Shown here piece by piece: positions 16,467-31,730 of a DNA stretch of 64,000 nucleotides. Under the pieces are notes generated by a model. That model did not search any database. It was not told the origin of the DNA and was given only the letters and a program-made list of their open reading frames with translations. The stretch spans positions 124,001 through 188,000 of the forward strand of contig NZ_PVNG01000017.1 in the NCBI RefSeq assembly GCF_003001935.1, written 5' to 3'. The stretch is from Nonomuraea fuscirosea (GTDB taxonomy: Bacteria; Actinomycetota; Actinomycetes; Streptosporangiales; Streptosporangiaceae). The position numbers were made by a program, and so were the translations under genes. Within the stretch, counting starts at the first letter, position 1, and each line of letters starts with the position of its first letter.

Positions 16467-17309
16467 ATGTCAGACGGGATCACCGTGGTCAAATGCGGTG
16501 GCGCCGCAGGGGTCGATCCGGCGGCCGTGTGCGCCGCCGTCGCGGCCGAGTCGGCGGCCGGTCGCCGTCCTGTCCTCGTTCACGGCGCCTCCGCCGAGAC
16601 CACGGCGCTGGCGGGCAGGCTCGGCGTGCGCCTGCGCGAGCTCACCGGCCCCGGCGGCGAGGTCAGCCGCCACACCGACGCCGCCGCGCTCGAAGTGCTC
16701 GTCCTGGCCCTGGCGGGCCGGGTCAAGCCGGCGCTGGTCGCCGAGTTCGGGCGGCTCGGCGTGCCTGCCGCTGGGCTCACCGGCCTCGACGCGGGGCTGC
16801 TGCGGGCCCGCCGCAGCACCACGGTGCGCGCGGTGGTGGACGGGCGCGAGGTCGTGGTGCGCGACGACCACAGCGGCCGGCTGACCCGAGTGGATCCCAC
16901 GCTGCCGCGGCTCCTGCTCGACGCCGGGCTGCTGCCGGTCGTCTCTCCACCGGCGCTGGGCGAGGACGGCGCGCCCGTCAACGTCAACGCCGACCGGGTG
17001 GCCGCCGCCCTGGCGGTGTCCCTGCGTGCCGAGCGGTTGGTCCTGCTGACAGCCGCGCCCGGAGTGCTGGCCGACCCGTACGACGAGCGGAGCGTACGCA
17101 GGGACTACCGGCTCCCGCCCCGGGGGGTCGCGGACCCGGCGGTGGGCGGCGGCATGACCGTCAAGCTCCTGGCGTCCAGGCAGGCGCTCGAGGGCGGCGT
17201 ACCGGAGGTGCTCATCGCCGACGGCCGCTCCGGCGACGCCGTACGGCAGGCGCTGGCCGGTACCGCCGGCACCCGCATCGCCCTCACCGACTCCACAGAC
17301 CTCCGGTGA
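16467..17309 (+). CDS. LysZ/ArgB-like amino acid kinase acting on carrier-bound glutamate
   Basis: The protein has 280 residues of the amino acid kinase family. VVKCGGAAGV (about residues 7-16), VLVHGAS (about 36), VNVNADRVAAALAVSL (about 172-187) and GGGMTVKLLAS near 228 are the nucleotide- and phosphate-binding parts. Reaction expected: ATP-dependent phosphorylation of the side-chain carboxylate of carrier-linked glutamate. It lies 15 nt after the LysY-like gene in the same unit. Confidence 0.92.
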   Translation: MSDGITVVKCGGAAGVDPAAVCAAVAAESAAGRRPVLVHGASAETTALAGRLGVRLRELTGPGGEVSRHTDAAALEVLVLALAGRVKPALVAEFGRLGVPAAGLTGLDAGLLRARRSTTVRAVVDGREVVVRDDHSGRLTRVDPTLPRLLLDAGLLPVVSPPALGEDGAPVNVNADRVAAALAVSLRAERLVLLTAAPGVLADPYDERSVRRDYRLPPRGVADPAVGGGMTVKLLASRQALEGGVPEVLIADGRSGDAVRQALAGTAGTRIALTDSTDLR

Positions 17310-17382
17310 ACGCGTCACCGGCCGGCCCCGCCCGCCCGACGAACGCTTCGGCGGCCGAACCCGCCCAGGAGGCTCCCGCCCG

Positions 17383-18705
17383 ATGAACGCCGTACCGGCC
17401 GACCCCGTACTCCTTCTGCAGCGGCTCATCCGTTTTCGCAGTGTGAACCCACCCGGGGAGGAGGGCCCCTGCGTCGCCTACGTCGCCGACCTGCTTCGCG
17501 ACGCGGGCATCGACGTACGGCTCCTCGCCCGCGACCAGGACCGTCCCAACCTCGTGGCCAGGATTCCCGGGCGGGGACTGGCGCCGCCCCTGCTGTTGCA
17601 CGCTCACGCCGACGTCGTGCCGGTCGAGGGCCAGGACTGGACGGTCCCGCCGTTCGAGGGCCGTCTTTCCGACGGGCACGTCTGGGGGCGGGGCGCCATA
17701 GACATGAAGGGCGGCCTGGCCATGATGCTCAGCGCCCTGACGCGGCTGCGCGCGGACGGCGAGGACCCGGCCGGGGACGTACTGGTCGCGGTGTCGCCCG
17801 ACGAGGAGACGGGAAGCGAGATGGGTGCCCGTTACCTCGTCGATCACCACGCCGAGCTGTTCGACGGCGTCCGTTACGCGATCGGCGAGGACGGCGGGGC
17901 GATCTTCGGTGCCGGAGGGCGGCGATGGCATCCCGTCGTCGTGGCCGAGAAGCGGGCCTGCTGGATGCGGGCCACGCTACGCGGCCGGGGCGGCCACGCC
18001 TCCAGGCAGGGCTGGTCAGGCACGGCCATGGCCGCGCTGACCCGCATGCTCGGCGCGCTCCAGACCGGCCGGTTGCCCGCCCACGTGACCCCGGCGTTCG
18101 AGCGGATGGCCGCCGAGCTCGCCGCCTTCTCCGACGGGCCGCTGGCCGGCCGCATGAAGGCGCTGATCCACGACCCGGCGGCGGAAGTGCCGTACGACCT
18201 GCTCCCCGAGGCGGACGCCGTCTATCTCGACTCGGTGATCAGGAACACCGCCAACGCCACCATCGTGCGTACCAGCGACAAGATCAACATGCTGCCCACC
18301 GAGATCACGGTCGACATCGACGGCCGGATTCTGCCCGGCGAGTGGAGCGCGGACGACTACCTCGCCGAGCTGCGGACGCTGATCGGCCCCGAGCCCGAGA
18401 TCGAGGTGCTGCTGGAAGGGCGGCGGTCGGCTCAGCCGGTGTTCGGCACCTTCTACGACTCGCTCGTCTCGGTGTTGCGCGAGAAGGACCCGGACGGCGT
18501 GCCGCTGCCCATGATGACCCCCGCCTCCACGGACGCGCGCCTTTTCGCCGGGCTGGGCATCGCCTGCTACGGGTGGCTGCCGCTGCTGACGTCGCCCGGC
18601 AGTCGCTACCAGGACACGATGCACGCGGCCGACGAACGCGTACCGGTTGAGGCGGTGCGCTTCGGGGCCGACTGCGTGCACCGCCTGCTGTCGACGTACC
18701 GCTGA
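17383..18705 (+). CDS. Second M20-family metallohydrolase (ArgE/DapE type)
   Basis: The protein has 440 residues. Metal-site motifs are LLHAHADVVPVEG (about residues 72-84), GRGAIDMKGGLAMML (about 103-117) and SPDEETGSEMGARYL near 138-152. The dimerisation insert includes GRGGHAS. It is longer than the LysK-like enzyme at 7195 and belongs to a different branch of the family. Carrier-protein release is already covered by the first hydrolase, so this one probably removes another amide, such as an acyl, acetyl or carbamoyl group. The substrate is unknown. It lies between the LysZ-like gene and the acyl-loading NRPS. AGGAGG sits 9 nt before the ATG. Confidence 0.85.
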   Translation: MNAVPADPVLLLQRLIRFRSVNPPGEEGPCVAYVADLLRDAGIDVRLLARDQDRPNLVARIPGRGLAPPLLLHAHADVVPVEGQDWTVPPFEGRLSDGHVWGRGAIDMKGGLAMMLSALTRLRADGEDPAGDVLVAVSPDEETGSEMGARYLVDHHAELFDGVRYAIGEDGGAIFGAGGRRWHPVVVAEKRACWMRATLRGRGGHASRQGWSGTAMAALTRMLGALQTGRLPAHVTPAFERMAAELAAFSDGPLAGRMKALIHDPAAEVPYDLLPEADAVYLDSVIRNTANATIVRTSDKINMLPTEITVDIDGRILPGEWSADDYLAELRTLIGPEPEIEVLLEGRRSAQPVFGTFYDSLVSVLREKDPDGVPLPMMTPASTDARLFAGLGIACYGWLPLLTSPGSRYQDTMHAADERVPVEAVRFGADCVHRLLSTYR

Positions 18706-18722
18706 TCGAACGGGAGAGAGAA

Positions 18723-23966
<5,244 letters not shown>

Positions 23967-24021
23967 GGGCATGAAGGCGCCGTGAAGCGGATCTGAGCCA
24001 CCCTGGCCGTAGCGTGCAACG

Positions 24022-26247
24022 GTGAGCACCAACCCTGTAGGCAGTGCGACGAAACTCTTCCTGGACGGGCGCGTGGACGCCGATCTGGCCGCCGTACTCG
24101 ACGGCACGGCCACCGGCGTGCGGGTGATAGAGGTCAGCGGGGAGGCGGGCGTGGGCAAGACCCGCCTGCTCGGCGAGATCACCGGGTACGCCCGCGACCA
24201 CGGCTGGACAGTGGTCTCCAACATCTCCGGGACCGCACCTCGTGACCTGCCTTTCGGCGCGTTCGCCGATGCGCTCGACGACATACTCGCCTTCTGCGGC
24301 GATGGCCTGGTCGCCGGCTTCTCGTACGAGCACGTACGCTGGCTGGCCGGTACGTTCCCCGCCCTGGCCACCGCCGCGCCGGGCGCCGACCCCAGGGAGT
24401 TCAAGGAGCTGTACCACGCCTTCCACGCCGTCCGCGGCCTGCTGGGGGCATTATGCCTGGAGGTGGGCGGCAACGGCCTCGTGGTCATCATCGACGACGC
24501 GCACCGCACCGACGACGCCTCGCTGGAACTGCTGCGCCAACTGGCCGGCCGGCCGCCGAGTGCCGGCCTCATGCTGGTGGTCGCGCACCGGCCGCGCCAG
24601 GCCGACCGGATGCTGCGGGAACTGCTCGCCGCCGGCGATGCGGCGGGCGTGGTCCGCCGCATCGAGCCGGCTCCCCTGGAGGAGCGGGAGGCGCTCGCCC
24701 TCCTGCCCGGCTCGCTGAACGAATTTCGCCGGCGGGGCATCGTCCGCGCGGCCGGGGGGAATCCGGGGACGCTTGAGGCGCTGGTGCTGGCCGGCGCGGC
24801 GCCGTACCCGGACGAGGAGCCGGCGAGGGAGCTTCCCGTGGCTGTCATGTCCCGCTATTTTCGGGACATCCGCGCACTGTCGCCCCTCGGCACGCTCGTC
24901 GCACAGGCGCTGGCCGTCACCGGCGACCCGTTCCGGATGGATCTGCTCAGGGCGGTGGCCGAGCTTTCCGAGCCGGAGGTGTGGGCGGCGCTGGACGAGC
25001 TGGTCGGCGACGACGTGCTGCGTGCTGAGGGCACGCTGCTCAGCTTCCGGTTCCGCGACCCCTTCCTGCGCGGCGCGGCCTACCGGTCGGCCGGCGCGGG
25101 CTGGCGGATCGGCGGCCACAGCCGGGCGGCCGCCGTCCTGCAGGCCGACGGGGCGCCACCCACGGTCCTCGCTCCGCATCTGGTGCACACCATCGCCGCC
25201 GGCGACGAGGCCGGCGCTCGGATCCTCTTGGACGCCGCGCGGGCCTGCGTCTGGTCCCGGCCGGCGCGCACCGTCGCGTGGGCGCGGGCCGCGCTGCAGT
25301 CGCTGGAGCCCGCGGCCGAGGCGCCCGCCGGCCTGCTGCTGGTGCTCGGTGAGGCGCTGGTGATGACCGGCTCGTACGCGGACGGTGTCACGTATCTGGG
25401 CGCCGCGTGCGCTCACGGCGACCGGGCTGCCGGCGTGTGGGCCGAGGCCGTGGAGTGGCAGGCCCGCGGGCTGCGGCTGCTCGGACGGCACGCCGAGGCC
25501 ACCGGCCGGCTGCGCGCGGCCCTGAACGGGCTTTCCGCCGACGCCGATGATCACCGCCTGCGGCTGCGGATGGAGCTCCTCGCCGCGGAGTTGGACCGCG
25601 ACGGCGCGCCGGACCGGGCGCGCGAAGCCGCGGCCCCCAGGCCCGCCCCGCCGTCGGATCCCGCGCTCGGCGCCCACCTGCTGGCGTTGCTCGCCGCCGC
25701 GGACGTCAGGCAGGGCGTCACGGGCGGCATGGAGACCCGCGTGGACCAAGCGGCCAGGCAGGCCGACTCCCTGTCCGACGACGAGATCGTGCGCCATCTC
25801 GAACTGCTGCGCTGGCTCGGCGGGGCGGAGCTGTCGCTGATGCGGTACCAGGCGGCGCGCGGGCACCTCGAACGCGGGCTCGCCCTGTCCGAGCGGTGCG
25901 GCCTGCTCTTCCTGACCGCCTCGTTCTCGGCCCAGCTGAACGACCTGCTCTCCCGGCAGGCCGACGGGCCGGAACCGGATCCCGGCTCGTCCCTGCGGGA
26001 TCCGGGCGACATTGCGGTGGTGAACCAGTTGCGGCAGCTCAGCGGGCGGGAGCTGGAGATCGCCATGCTCGTCAGCGACGGTCGTACGAACCAGCAGATC
26101 GCGCGGGCGCTCGACCTGAGCCACAAGACAGTCGAGACATACCTCGCGCGGATCTTCAAGAAGCTCGGCGTCTGCTCGCGGGCGCAGGTGGCGGCCCTGA
26201 TAGGTCGCTACGGCCACACGGGAGACCAGCTCCACAAGGTGAGCTGA
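24022..26247 (+). CDS. LAL-type LuxR-family transcriptional regulator
   Basis: The protein has 741 residues. Walker A is GEAGVGKTRLL (about residues 41-51), and Walker B is LVVIIDDAHRTDDASLELL (about 154-172). A long helical, TPR-like middle follows. The C-terminal LuxR helix-turn-helix is LSGRELEIAML followed by NQQIARALDLSHKTVETYL near 694-712. This is the only regulator in the cluster. It follows the FAAL-NRPS by 55 bp, possibly co-transcribed, and precedes the dyad at 26289. LAL proteins are usually pathway activators. Control of the three dyads is inferred. Start: GTG 24022. Confidence 0.92.
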   Translation: MSTNPVGSATKLFLDGRVDADLAAVLDGTATGVRVIEVSGEAGVGKTRLLGEITGYARDHGWTVVSNISGTAPRDLPFGAFADALDDILAFCGDGLVAGFSYEHVRWLAGTFPALATAAPGADPREFKELYHAFHAVRGLLGALCLEVGGNGLVVIIDDAHRTDDASLELLRQLAGRPPSAGLMLVVAHRPRQADRMLRELLAAGDAAGVVRRIEPAPLEEREALALLPGSLNEFRRRGIVRAAGGNPGTLEALVLAGAAPYPDEEPARELPVAVMSRYFRDIRALSPLGTLVAQALAVTGDPFRMDLLRAVAELSEPEVWAALDELVGDDVLRAEGTLLSFRFRDPFLRGAAYRSAGAGWRIGGHSRAAAVLQADGAPPTVLAPHLVHTIAAGDEAGARILLDAARACVWSRPARTVAWARAALQSLEPAAEAPAGLLLVLGEALVMTGSYADGVTYLGAACAHGDRAAGVWAEAVEWQARGLRLLGRHAEATGRLRAALNGLSADADDHRLRLRMELLAAELDRDGAPDRAREAAAPRPAPPSDPALGAHLLALLAAADVRQGVTGGMETRVDQAARQADSLSDDEIVRHLELLRWLGGAELSLMRYQAARGHLERGLALSERCGLLFLTASFSAQLNDLLSRQADGPEPDPGSSLRDPGDIAVVNQLRQLSGRELEIAMLVSDGRTNQQIARALDLSHKTVETYLARIFKKLGVCSRAQVAALIGRYGHTGDQLHKVS

Positions 26248-26288
26248 GCGGGCGAACCCCGGCGCTCGCATCGGGCCGGCCGGGTGAC

Positions 26289-26306
26289 GTCGGGGAAAGT
26301 CCCGAC
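26289..26306 (+). promoter_or_regulatory. 18-bp inverted repeat, candidate cluster operator (copy c)
   Basis: The site reads GTCGGG-GAAAGT-CCCGAC, with perfect 6-bp half-sites around six AT-rich bases. It ends 72 nt before the NRPS start at 26379. A possible -10-like GGATAT lies at 26332-26337, about 25 nt downstream. This is the best copy of the three. Confidence 0.7.
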
Positions 26307-26378
26307 GTTCCATTCGCCGGGCGACGCAGAAGGATATGGCGGTGATCCGCAATTTGCGCTGACACCCCAGGGAAGCCT

Positions 26379-29300
26379 ATGACGAACTCAGTGCCTGGGC
26401 AGGCCATCCCGCTGCAACCTCGCGAGCGGCGTTCCGCGTCGCACGAGCTCGCGCAGGCCAGGCAGGCCCTGCTGAATCTGCGTGCCCGCAGGGCGGAGCA
26501 GGACCGGGTCGCGATCCGGCCGGTCCCCCGGGACCGGCCGCTGCCGCTGTCCTTCGCCCAGCAGCGGCTGTGGTTCCTCGACCAGTGGTTTTCCAACCGC
26601 CCGGTCTACAACTCGCCGTTCGCGCTGCGCGTACGAGGCGTCATCGACGCGAACGTGCTCGGCCGGGCGCTCACCATGGTCGTCGCCAGGCACGAGTCGC
26701 TGCGTACTCGCTACGACGCGGAACGGGGCGTCCCCTACCAGATCATCGACCCGCCCCCGGAAGCCGTCGACGTGCCCCTCGTGGACGTCACGGGGTTCCC
26801 GGAGGAAGTCCGGTACGAGCGCGCACGCGACGAGCTGACCGACCTCGTACGGATGAGCTTCGACCTGGCGCGCGGGCCGCTGCTGCGCACCCGGCTCATC
26901 AGGATCGCCGCCGACGACCACCTGCTCGGGATCTCCATCCACCACATCGCGACCGACGGCTGGTCCGGCGGGATCTTCATGCGGGAGTGCGTCGCCTGCT
27001 ATGAGGCCGTCCTCACCGGGTCGACCGCCGGCCTGCCCGCGATCGACGTCCAGTACGCCGACTACGCCGTCTGGCAGCGCGAGCAGCAGTCCAGCGCGTA
27101 CCTCTCCCGCCAGCTCGACTACTGGCGGGAGAGGCTGGCCGGCTTGCCCACCCTCGACCTGCCCACGGACCGGCCCCGCCCGGCCGAATGGAGTTTCCGC
27201 GGCCAGACGATCACTCTTCACCTGCCGGAGGAGCTGCGGCTCGGGCTGGGGCGGTTGGCGCGGGCCGAGCAGGCGACCATGCTCACAGTGACGCTGGCCG
27301 CGTTCACCGCGCTGCTGTCACGCCACACCGGGCAGGACGACATCGTGGTCGGGTCGATCTTCTCAGGCCGGACCACAGCGGAGATCGAGCCGCTGATCGG
27401 CTTCTTCGCCAACACCCTCGTGCTGCGTACCAGCACCGCGAGCGACCCGACGCTCAGCGAGCTGATCGCCCGCACGCGCGACGTCGTGCTCGGCGCCCAC
27501 CTCAACCAGGACGTCACCTTCAACCGGCTCGTGGACGAGCTGGCCCCCAGCCGGGACGCCAGCCGCAACCCGTTGTTCCAGGTCAGCTTCACGCTGCAGC
27601 ACGAGTCGCAGGCCGAGGCCGCGGTGGGCGGCCTGACCATCCGCTCCGAACCGGTCCAGATCGGCACGGCCCGCTTCGACCTGGCCGTGCACGTCACCGA
27701 GTTCCCCGGCGACGGGCTGGAGCTGTGGGCCGAGTTCTCCACCGAGCTGTTCGACCCCGGCCGGATCCGGCGACTGCTCGATCAGTACGTCCACGTGCTG
27801 CACCAGGTCGTGGCGGATCCCGGTGTCCGGCTCGGCCGCCTGGAACTGCTGACCCCCGGCGAACTGGCCGCGACGATCGAGCAGAGCAGGTCACCCGCGC
27901 GACCGGGCGTCGCGGACCGCTGCCTGCACGAGTTGTTCGAGCGGCAGGCCGACGCGGACTCCGGGCGGTCCGCCTGCCGGTTCCTCGGCAAGACCACCAC
28001 GTACGGAGAGCTCGACCGCCACGCCAACCGGCTCGCCCACCTGCTCCGCTCTTCCGACGGGGCCGTCGGGCCGGAGTCGGTGGTCGGCGTGCTGCTCGAC
28101 CGCGGACCCGACCTGCCTGCCGCCCTGCTGGGGATCATGAAGGCGGGCGGCGCGTACCTGCCGCTCGATCCGCAGCACCCCGTCGATCGCATCGCGTATG
28201 TGCTGCGCGACGCCGGCTGCCGGACGGTGCTCACGTCCCGGCGCCTGACGGGGCTGCTGCCCGGCGACGTACGGGCCGTCGTGCTCGACGAGCCGTCGGT
28301 ACGCCAGGCGCTGGACGAGTTGCCGGACGACCGGCTCCCCGCCACGGCGGGCCCGCGCCACGCCGCCTACCTCATCTACACCTCAGGATCCACCGGCCGG
28401 CCGAAGGGGGTGGTGGTGGAGCACCGCCAGATCGTGAACTTCACGCTCGCGGTCCTGGAGATGTTCCGCCTGACGCCGGCCGACCGGCTGCTGCAGTTCG
28501 CCAACCCGGCCTTCGACACCAGCGCGTTCGACTTCTACGGCGCGTTCGCGGCCGGCGCGACCCTGGTCCAGGCCCCCGCGGTCACGCTCCACGATCCCGC
28601 CGCGCTCACCGAGCTGATGCGGGCGGAACGCGTCACGGTCACGGACCTGCCGCCCAGCGTGCTCGCCGAGCTGGATCCCGGCGCCCTGCCCGAGCTGCGG
28701 GCCCTGTTCGTCGGGATGGAGCCGTTCCCCGGAGAGCTCGTCAACCGGTGGAACGTCCCGGGGCGCGAGTTCCACAACGGCTACGGCCCGACGGAGGCGA
28801 CGGTAGCCTGCGTCGACCATCTGTGCCCAGACGGGCGGCTGGACGCGATGCCGCCGATCGGGCTGCCGATGGCCGGCTGCGCCGCGTACGTCCTGGACCG
28901 GTCGGGGAATGTGGTTCCGCCCGGCGTGACCGGTGAGCTGTACATCGGCGGCGACTGCGTCGCCCGCGGCTACCACGGCCGCGCGGCCCTGACCGCCGAG
29001 AGCTTCCTGCCCGACCCCTTCGGCGCGCCGGGATCGCGCATGTACCGCACCGGCGACCTGGCTCGCAGGGGTGAGGACGGCACCCTCATGTTCCACGGAC
29101 GGGCCGACTCACAGATCAAGATCCGGGGTCTGCGCATCGAGCCAGGGGAGATCGAGACGCTGCTCCGGGAGCATCCGCAGGTCGAGCAGGCCCTCGTGAC
29201 GGCCTGCACGGATGGGGACGGGCCGCGGCTGGTGGCCTACGTGGTCCCCGGGCCGGGAGCCACGCCGGGAAGTGTGCCGGACGTCGCGGAGCTGCGCGGG

Positions 29301-29696
29301 CACCTGTCGCGCCGGCTGCCGCCGTACATGGTGCCGGCCGCGTTCGAGATGCTCGACTCCTTTCCGAGGAACGTCAACGGCAAGGTCGACCGCGCCCGGC
29401 TGCCCGTTCCGGACCCGGGTGCCCCGGCCGCCGCGTGGATCGCCCCGCGTACGCCCATCGAGGCGCGGCTGGCGCAGGCGTGGGCGGAGGTCCTGGGCGT
29501 CGAGAAACCCGGGGTCGAGGACGACTTCTTCGCGCTGGGCGGCAACTCCCTGAAGTTCGCGCAGATCGCGGCCAGGGTCCGCGAGGACTTCCACGTGGAC
29601 GTGGAGCTGCGGGACCTGTTCTCCCACCCCACGATCGCGGGCCTTGCCGAGGTCCTGGAACCGCCGCAGGACGGGCACGACGGCGAGGGCCGCTGA
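26379..29696 (+). CDS. NRPS, one module: C-A-T
   Basis: The protein has 1,105 residues. Condensation domain: HHIATDGW near residue 187. Adenylation domain: [11 protein letters not shown] near 666 and [20 protein letters not shown] near 908-927, with [12 protein letters not shown] near 998. Carrier domain: [10 protein letters not shown] near 1055. Specificity positions read by eye are D-T-F-D-F-G-G-V-A-K, which I do not recognise. The Asp at the fourth position would suit a side chain with an amino or guanidino group, for example the carrier-derived diamino acid or diaminopropionate. The N-terminal 55 residues before the C domain are short and basic, possibly a docking segment. It heads unit 3 and is followed directly by a thioesterase gene. 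Confidence 0.94.
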   Translation: MTNSVPGQAIPLQPRERRSASHELAQARQALLNLRARRAEQDRVAIRPVPRDRPLPLSFAQQRLWFLDQWFSNRPVYNSPFALRVRGVIDANVLGRALTMVVARHESLRTRYDAERGVPYQIIDPPPEAVDVPLVDVTGFPEEVRYERARDELTDLVRMSFDLARGPLLRTRLIRIAADDHLLGISIHHIATDGWSGGIFMRECVACYEAVLTGSTAGLPAIDVQYADYAVWQREQQSSAYLSRQLDYWRERLAGLPTLDLPTDRPRPAEWSFRGQTITLHLPEELRLGLGRLARAEQATMLTVTLAAFTALLSRHTGQDDIVVGSIFSGRTTAEIEPLIGFFANTLVLRTSTASDPTLSELIARTRDVVLGAHLNQDVTFNRLVDELAPSRDASRNPLFQVSFTLQHESQAEAAVGGLTIRSEPVQIGTARFDLAVHVTEFPGDGLELWAEFSTELFDPGRIRRLLDQYVHVLHQVVADPGVRLGRLELLTPGELAATIEQSRSPARPGVADRCLHELFERQADADSGRSACRFLGKTTTYGELDRHANRLAHLLRSSDGAVGPESVVGVLLDRGPDLPAALLGIMKAGGAYLPLDPQHPVDRIAYVLRDAGCRTVLTSRRLTGLLPGDVRAVVLDEPSVRQALDELPDDRLPATAGPRHAAYLIYTSGSTGRPKGVVVEHRQIVNFTLAVLEMFRLTPADRLLQFANPAFDTSAFDFYGAFAAGATLVQAPAVTLHDPAALTELMRAERVTVTDLPPSVLAELDPGALPELRALFVGMEPFPGELVNRWNVPGREFHNGYGPTEATVACVDHLCPDGRLDAMPPIGLPMAGCAAYVLDRSGNVVPPGVTGELYIGGDCVARGYHGRAALTAESFLPDPFGAPGSRMYRTGDLARRGEDGTLMFHGRADSQIKIRGLRIEPGEIETLLREHPQVEQALVTACTDGDGPRLVAYVVPGPGATPGSVPDVAELRGHLSRRLPPYMVPAAFEMLDSFPRNVNGKVDRARLPVPDPGAPAAAWIAPRTPIEARLAQAWAEVLGVEKPGVEDDFFALGGNSLKFAQIAARVREDFHVDVELRDLFSHPTIAGLAEVLEPPQDGHDGEGR

Positions 29697-30559
29697 TGGA
29701 GCACAGGAACGTGACGGCCGCGCCCGGAAGACGGCCAAGGGGGGAAGGCACGCGATCACGGGACATTCTCACCCCGCTGCACGGCAGGGGTAGGCGTCCC
29801 GCGCTGTTCCTGGTGCACCCGAGCGGCGGTTCGTCGGTGCCCTACCTCGCGCTCGCGCGCCACCTGGGGGACGACCAGCCCTCTTATGGCGTCGACGCGG
29901 TCGGCCTGGACGGCGGGGCGCCGCTGACGAGCGTGCCGGCCATGGCCGAGAGGTACCGGGAGGCGATACGGACCGTCCAGCCGCACGGTCCCTACCACCT
30001 CGCCGGCTGGTCCGTGGGGGGCGGATTCGCCCACGCGGTGGCCACGCGCATGCGCGCCCTTGGCGAGCCCGTGGCGCTGCTCGCCCTGATCGATGCCCCG
30101 CCGCCGCCCGAGATCGAGTCGGCGCCGGACAAGGCCGAGGCGCTCGCCCGTTTCGCCGAGAACGTCGCGCTCACGGTGGGGGCGCCCCAGCCCCTCGTCG
30201 GGGCCGCTGAGCTGCGCGCCCTGCCGCCCGCCTCGCGTATGCCGCTGGTGTTGCGCCGGCTCGCCGACGCGGGGGTGTCGCCGCCCGAGGCGGCGGACTT
30301 CATACGGGCCCGGGCGGCGGTGTTCGAGGCTCTGCTCACGGCCTGGGCCCTGTGGCGTCCCGACCGCTACGACGGCCGCATCGACGTGTTCCAGGCGGCC
30401 CTCGCGGGCGTCGGGGACGGCGTACGGGGCTGGTCCGCATGGACGTCCGGGGACGTGGTGCGCCACCGCGTGCCCGGCGATCACTACAGCATGATGCGTT
30501 CCCCGCAGGTGGAGTCGCTCGCCGACGCCCTGCGCGCGCAGATCGACCGAGACCTGTGA
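29696..30559 (+). CDS. Stand-alone thioesterase resembling NRPS release domains
   Basis: The protein has 287 residues with an alpha/beta-hydrolase fold. [10 protein letters not shown] (about residues 36-45), the nucleophile elbow [11 protein letters not shown] near 100-110, and GDHYSMM near 261 supply the oxyanion loop, Ser and His. The sequence resembles C-terminal type-I thioesterase domains more than editing type-II enzymes. None of the three NRPS proteins carries its own thioesterase, so this is the likely release enzyme. The ATG shares one base with the NRPS stop (TGATG). The first 20 residues are basic and may be a linker. Confidence 0.88.
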   Translation: MEHRNVTAAPGRRPRGEGTRSRDILTPLHGRGRRPALFLVHPSGGSSVPYLALARHLGDDQPSYGVDAVGLDGGAPLTSVPAMAERYREAIRTVQPHGPYHLAGWSVGGGFAHAVATRMRALGEPVALLALIDAPPPPEIESAPDKAEALARFAENVALTVGAPQPLVGAAELRALPPASRMPLVLRRLADAGVSPPEAADFIRARAAVFEALLTAWALWRPDRYDGRIDVFQAALAGVGDGVRGWSAWTSGDVVRHRVPGDHYSMMRSPQVESLADALRAQIDRDL

Positions 30560-30569
30560 TGGGAGTCCC

Positions 30570-31730
30570 ATGCGGCACACGTATATCCCGGACACCACGC
30601 TGACGGAGGGCCAACGCGCCTTCCGCGCCGACGTACGCGCCTTCCTGAGATCCGACAAGGTGCGGCGGTCCGTGGAGACGATCAGGCGCTGTCCACCCGA
30701 CCGGGAGGCGGGTCCGTTGGAGGTGTACCAGTGGCTGGGAGAGCGCGGCTGGCTCGCGCCGAACTGGCCGGAACGGTACGGCGGCGCTGGCCGCGGCGTG
30801 GCGGAGGCCGCGATCGTGACCGAGGAGATGTGCCTGGCCGGCGTGCCGGACGACGCCCACGTGCTCAGCGTCGACATCGTCGGGATGTTCCTCCTCCACG
30901 TCGGTACCGAGGACCAGCGGCGGCGGATCCTCCCCTCTATCGCGAGCGGCGAGCGGATCGCGACCGTGTTGTTCACCGAGCCCGGTTGCGGCTCCGACCT
31001 GTCACGGCTCACCACGCGGGCGGAGCCCGACGGCGACGGCTGGCGGCTGCACGGCACCAAGATCTACAACCAGAAGACGCAGTTCAGCGACGTCGGCCTG
31101 TGCGCGGCACGTACGTCGGAGGGTCCCGTGCCCTACCACGGGATCACGCTGTTCCTGGTTCCGCTGGACTCGCCTGGCGTCACGGTCAGGACGATCGAGA
31201 ACATGACCAACGACCGCTTCCACGAGGTTGCCTTCGATGGGATCCGGCTGACCGAGTCCGACGTGGTCGGCTCCGTCGATGACGGATGGCGGCTGCTGAA
31301 CGAGATGCTGGTCCTGGAGCGTACCGGCATCGACTTCCACGCCAAGATCCGCCGCTGGCTGGACTCGGTCGTCACGGAGGACCTCCTGAGCGATCCCGTG
31401 CTCGCCGCCCGGCACGCGGAGCTGGACGCGCACCTGCGCGCCGCCCACGCGCTCGCCTGGAGGGTCATCACCGAGATCGGCAACGGCCGCCAGGATCCGG
31501 CGACGGCGGCCATGGCGAAGTGGTACGTCACCGAACAGGCCCGTGACGTGATCCGGTTCTGCCTTGACGCCACCGGCCTGCCCGGCCTGCTCAGCTCCTG
31601 GGACCCGGACGCCCCTGATCTGGGCCTCGTCGAGGCTGCCTGCCGGTACGCGCCCACGTACCGGCTGGGTTCGGGCACCTCCGAGGTCATGCTGTACATC
31701 ATCGCGACCTCCGCCCTGGAGCTGCTGTGA
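30570..31730 (+). CDS. Acyl-CoA dehydrogenase-like flavoenzyme 1
   Basis: The protein has 386 residues. FTEPGCGSDLSRLTTRA (about residues 133-149) and LHGTKIYNQKTQFSD near 159-173 are the FAD/substrate loops of acyl-CoA dehydrogenases. The C-terminal YRLGSGTSEVML replaces the usual YEGT pattern, so the catalytic base may differ. Two ACAD-like genes beside an FAAL recall the LipB/LipE pair of friulimicin and the ACADs of ramoplanin, which desaturate the acyl tail. That role is inferred here. Desaturating a carrier-bound amino acid, as VioJ does, is the alternative. A 13-bp palindrome covers the start codon. Confidence 0.88.
   Translation: MRHTYIPDTTLTEGQRAFRADVRAFLRSDKVRRSVETIRRCPPDREAGPLEVYQWLGERGWLAPNWPERYGGAGRGVAEAAIVTEEMCLAGVPDDAHVLSVDIVGMFLLHVGTEDQRRRILPSIASGERIATVLFTEPGCGSDLSRLTTRAEPDGDGWRLHGTKIYNQKTQFSDVGLCAARTSEGPVPYHGITLFLVPLDSPGVTVRTIENMTNDRFHEVAFDGIRLTESDVVGSVDDGWRLLNEMLVLERTGIDFHAKIRRWLDSVVTEDLLSDPVLAARHAELDAHLRAAHALAWRVITEIGNGRQDPATAAMAKWYVTEQARDVIRFCLDATGLPGLLSSWDPDAPDLGLVEAACRYAPTYRLGSGTSEVMLYIIATSALELL

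Noticed and set aside
15227-17309. LysW-type primary lysine or arginine biosynthesis
   Set aside because: The genes lie inside an NRPS cluster, and the LysJ aminotransferase is replaced by transketolase plus DegT enzymes.
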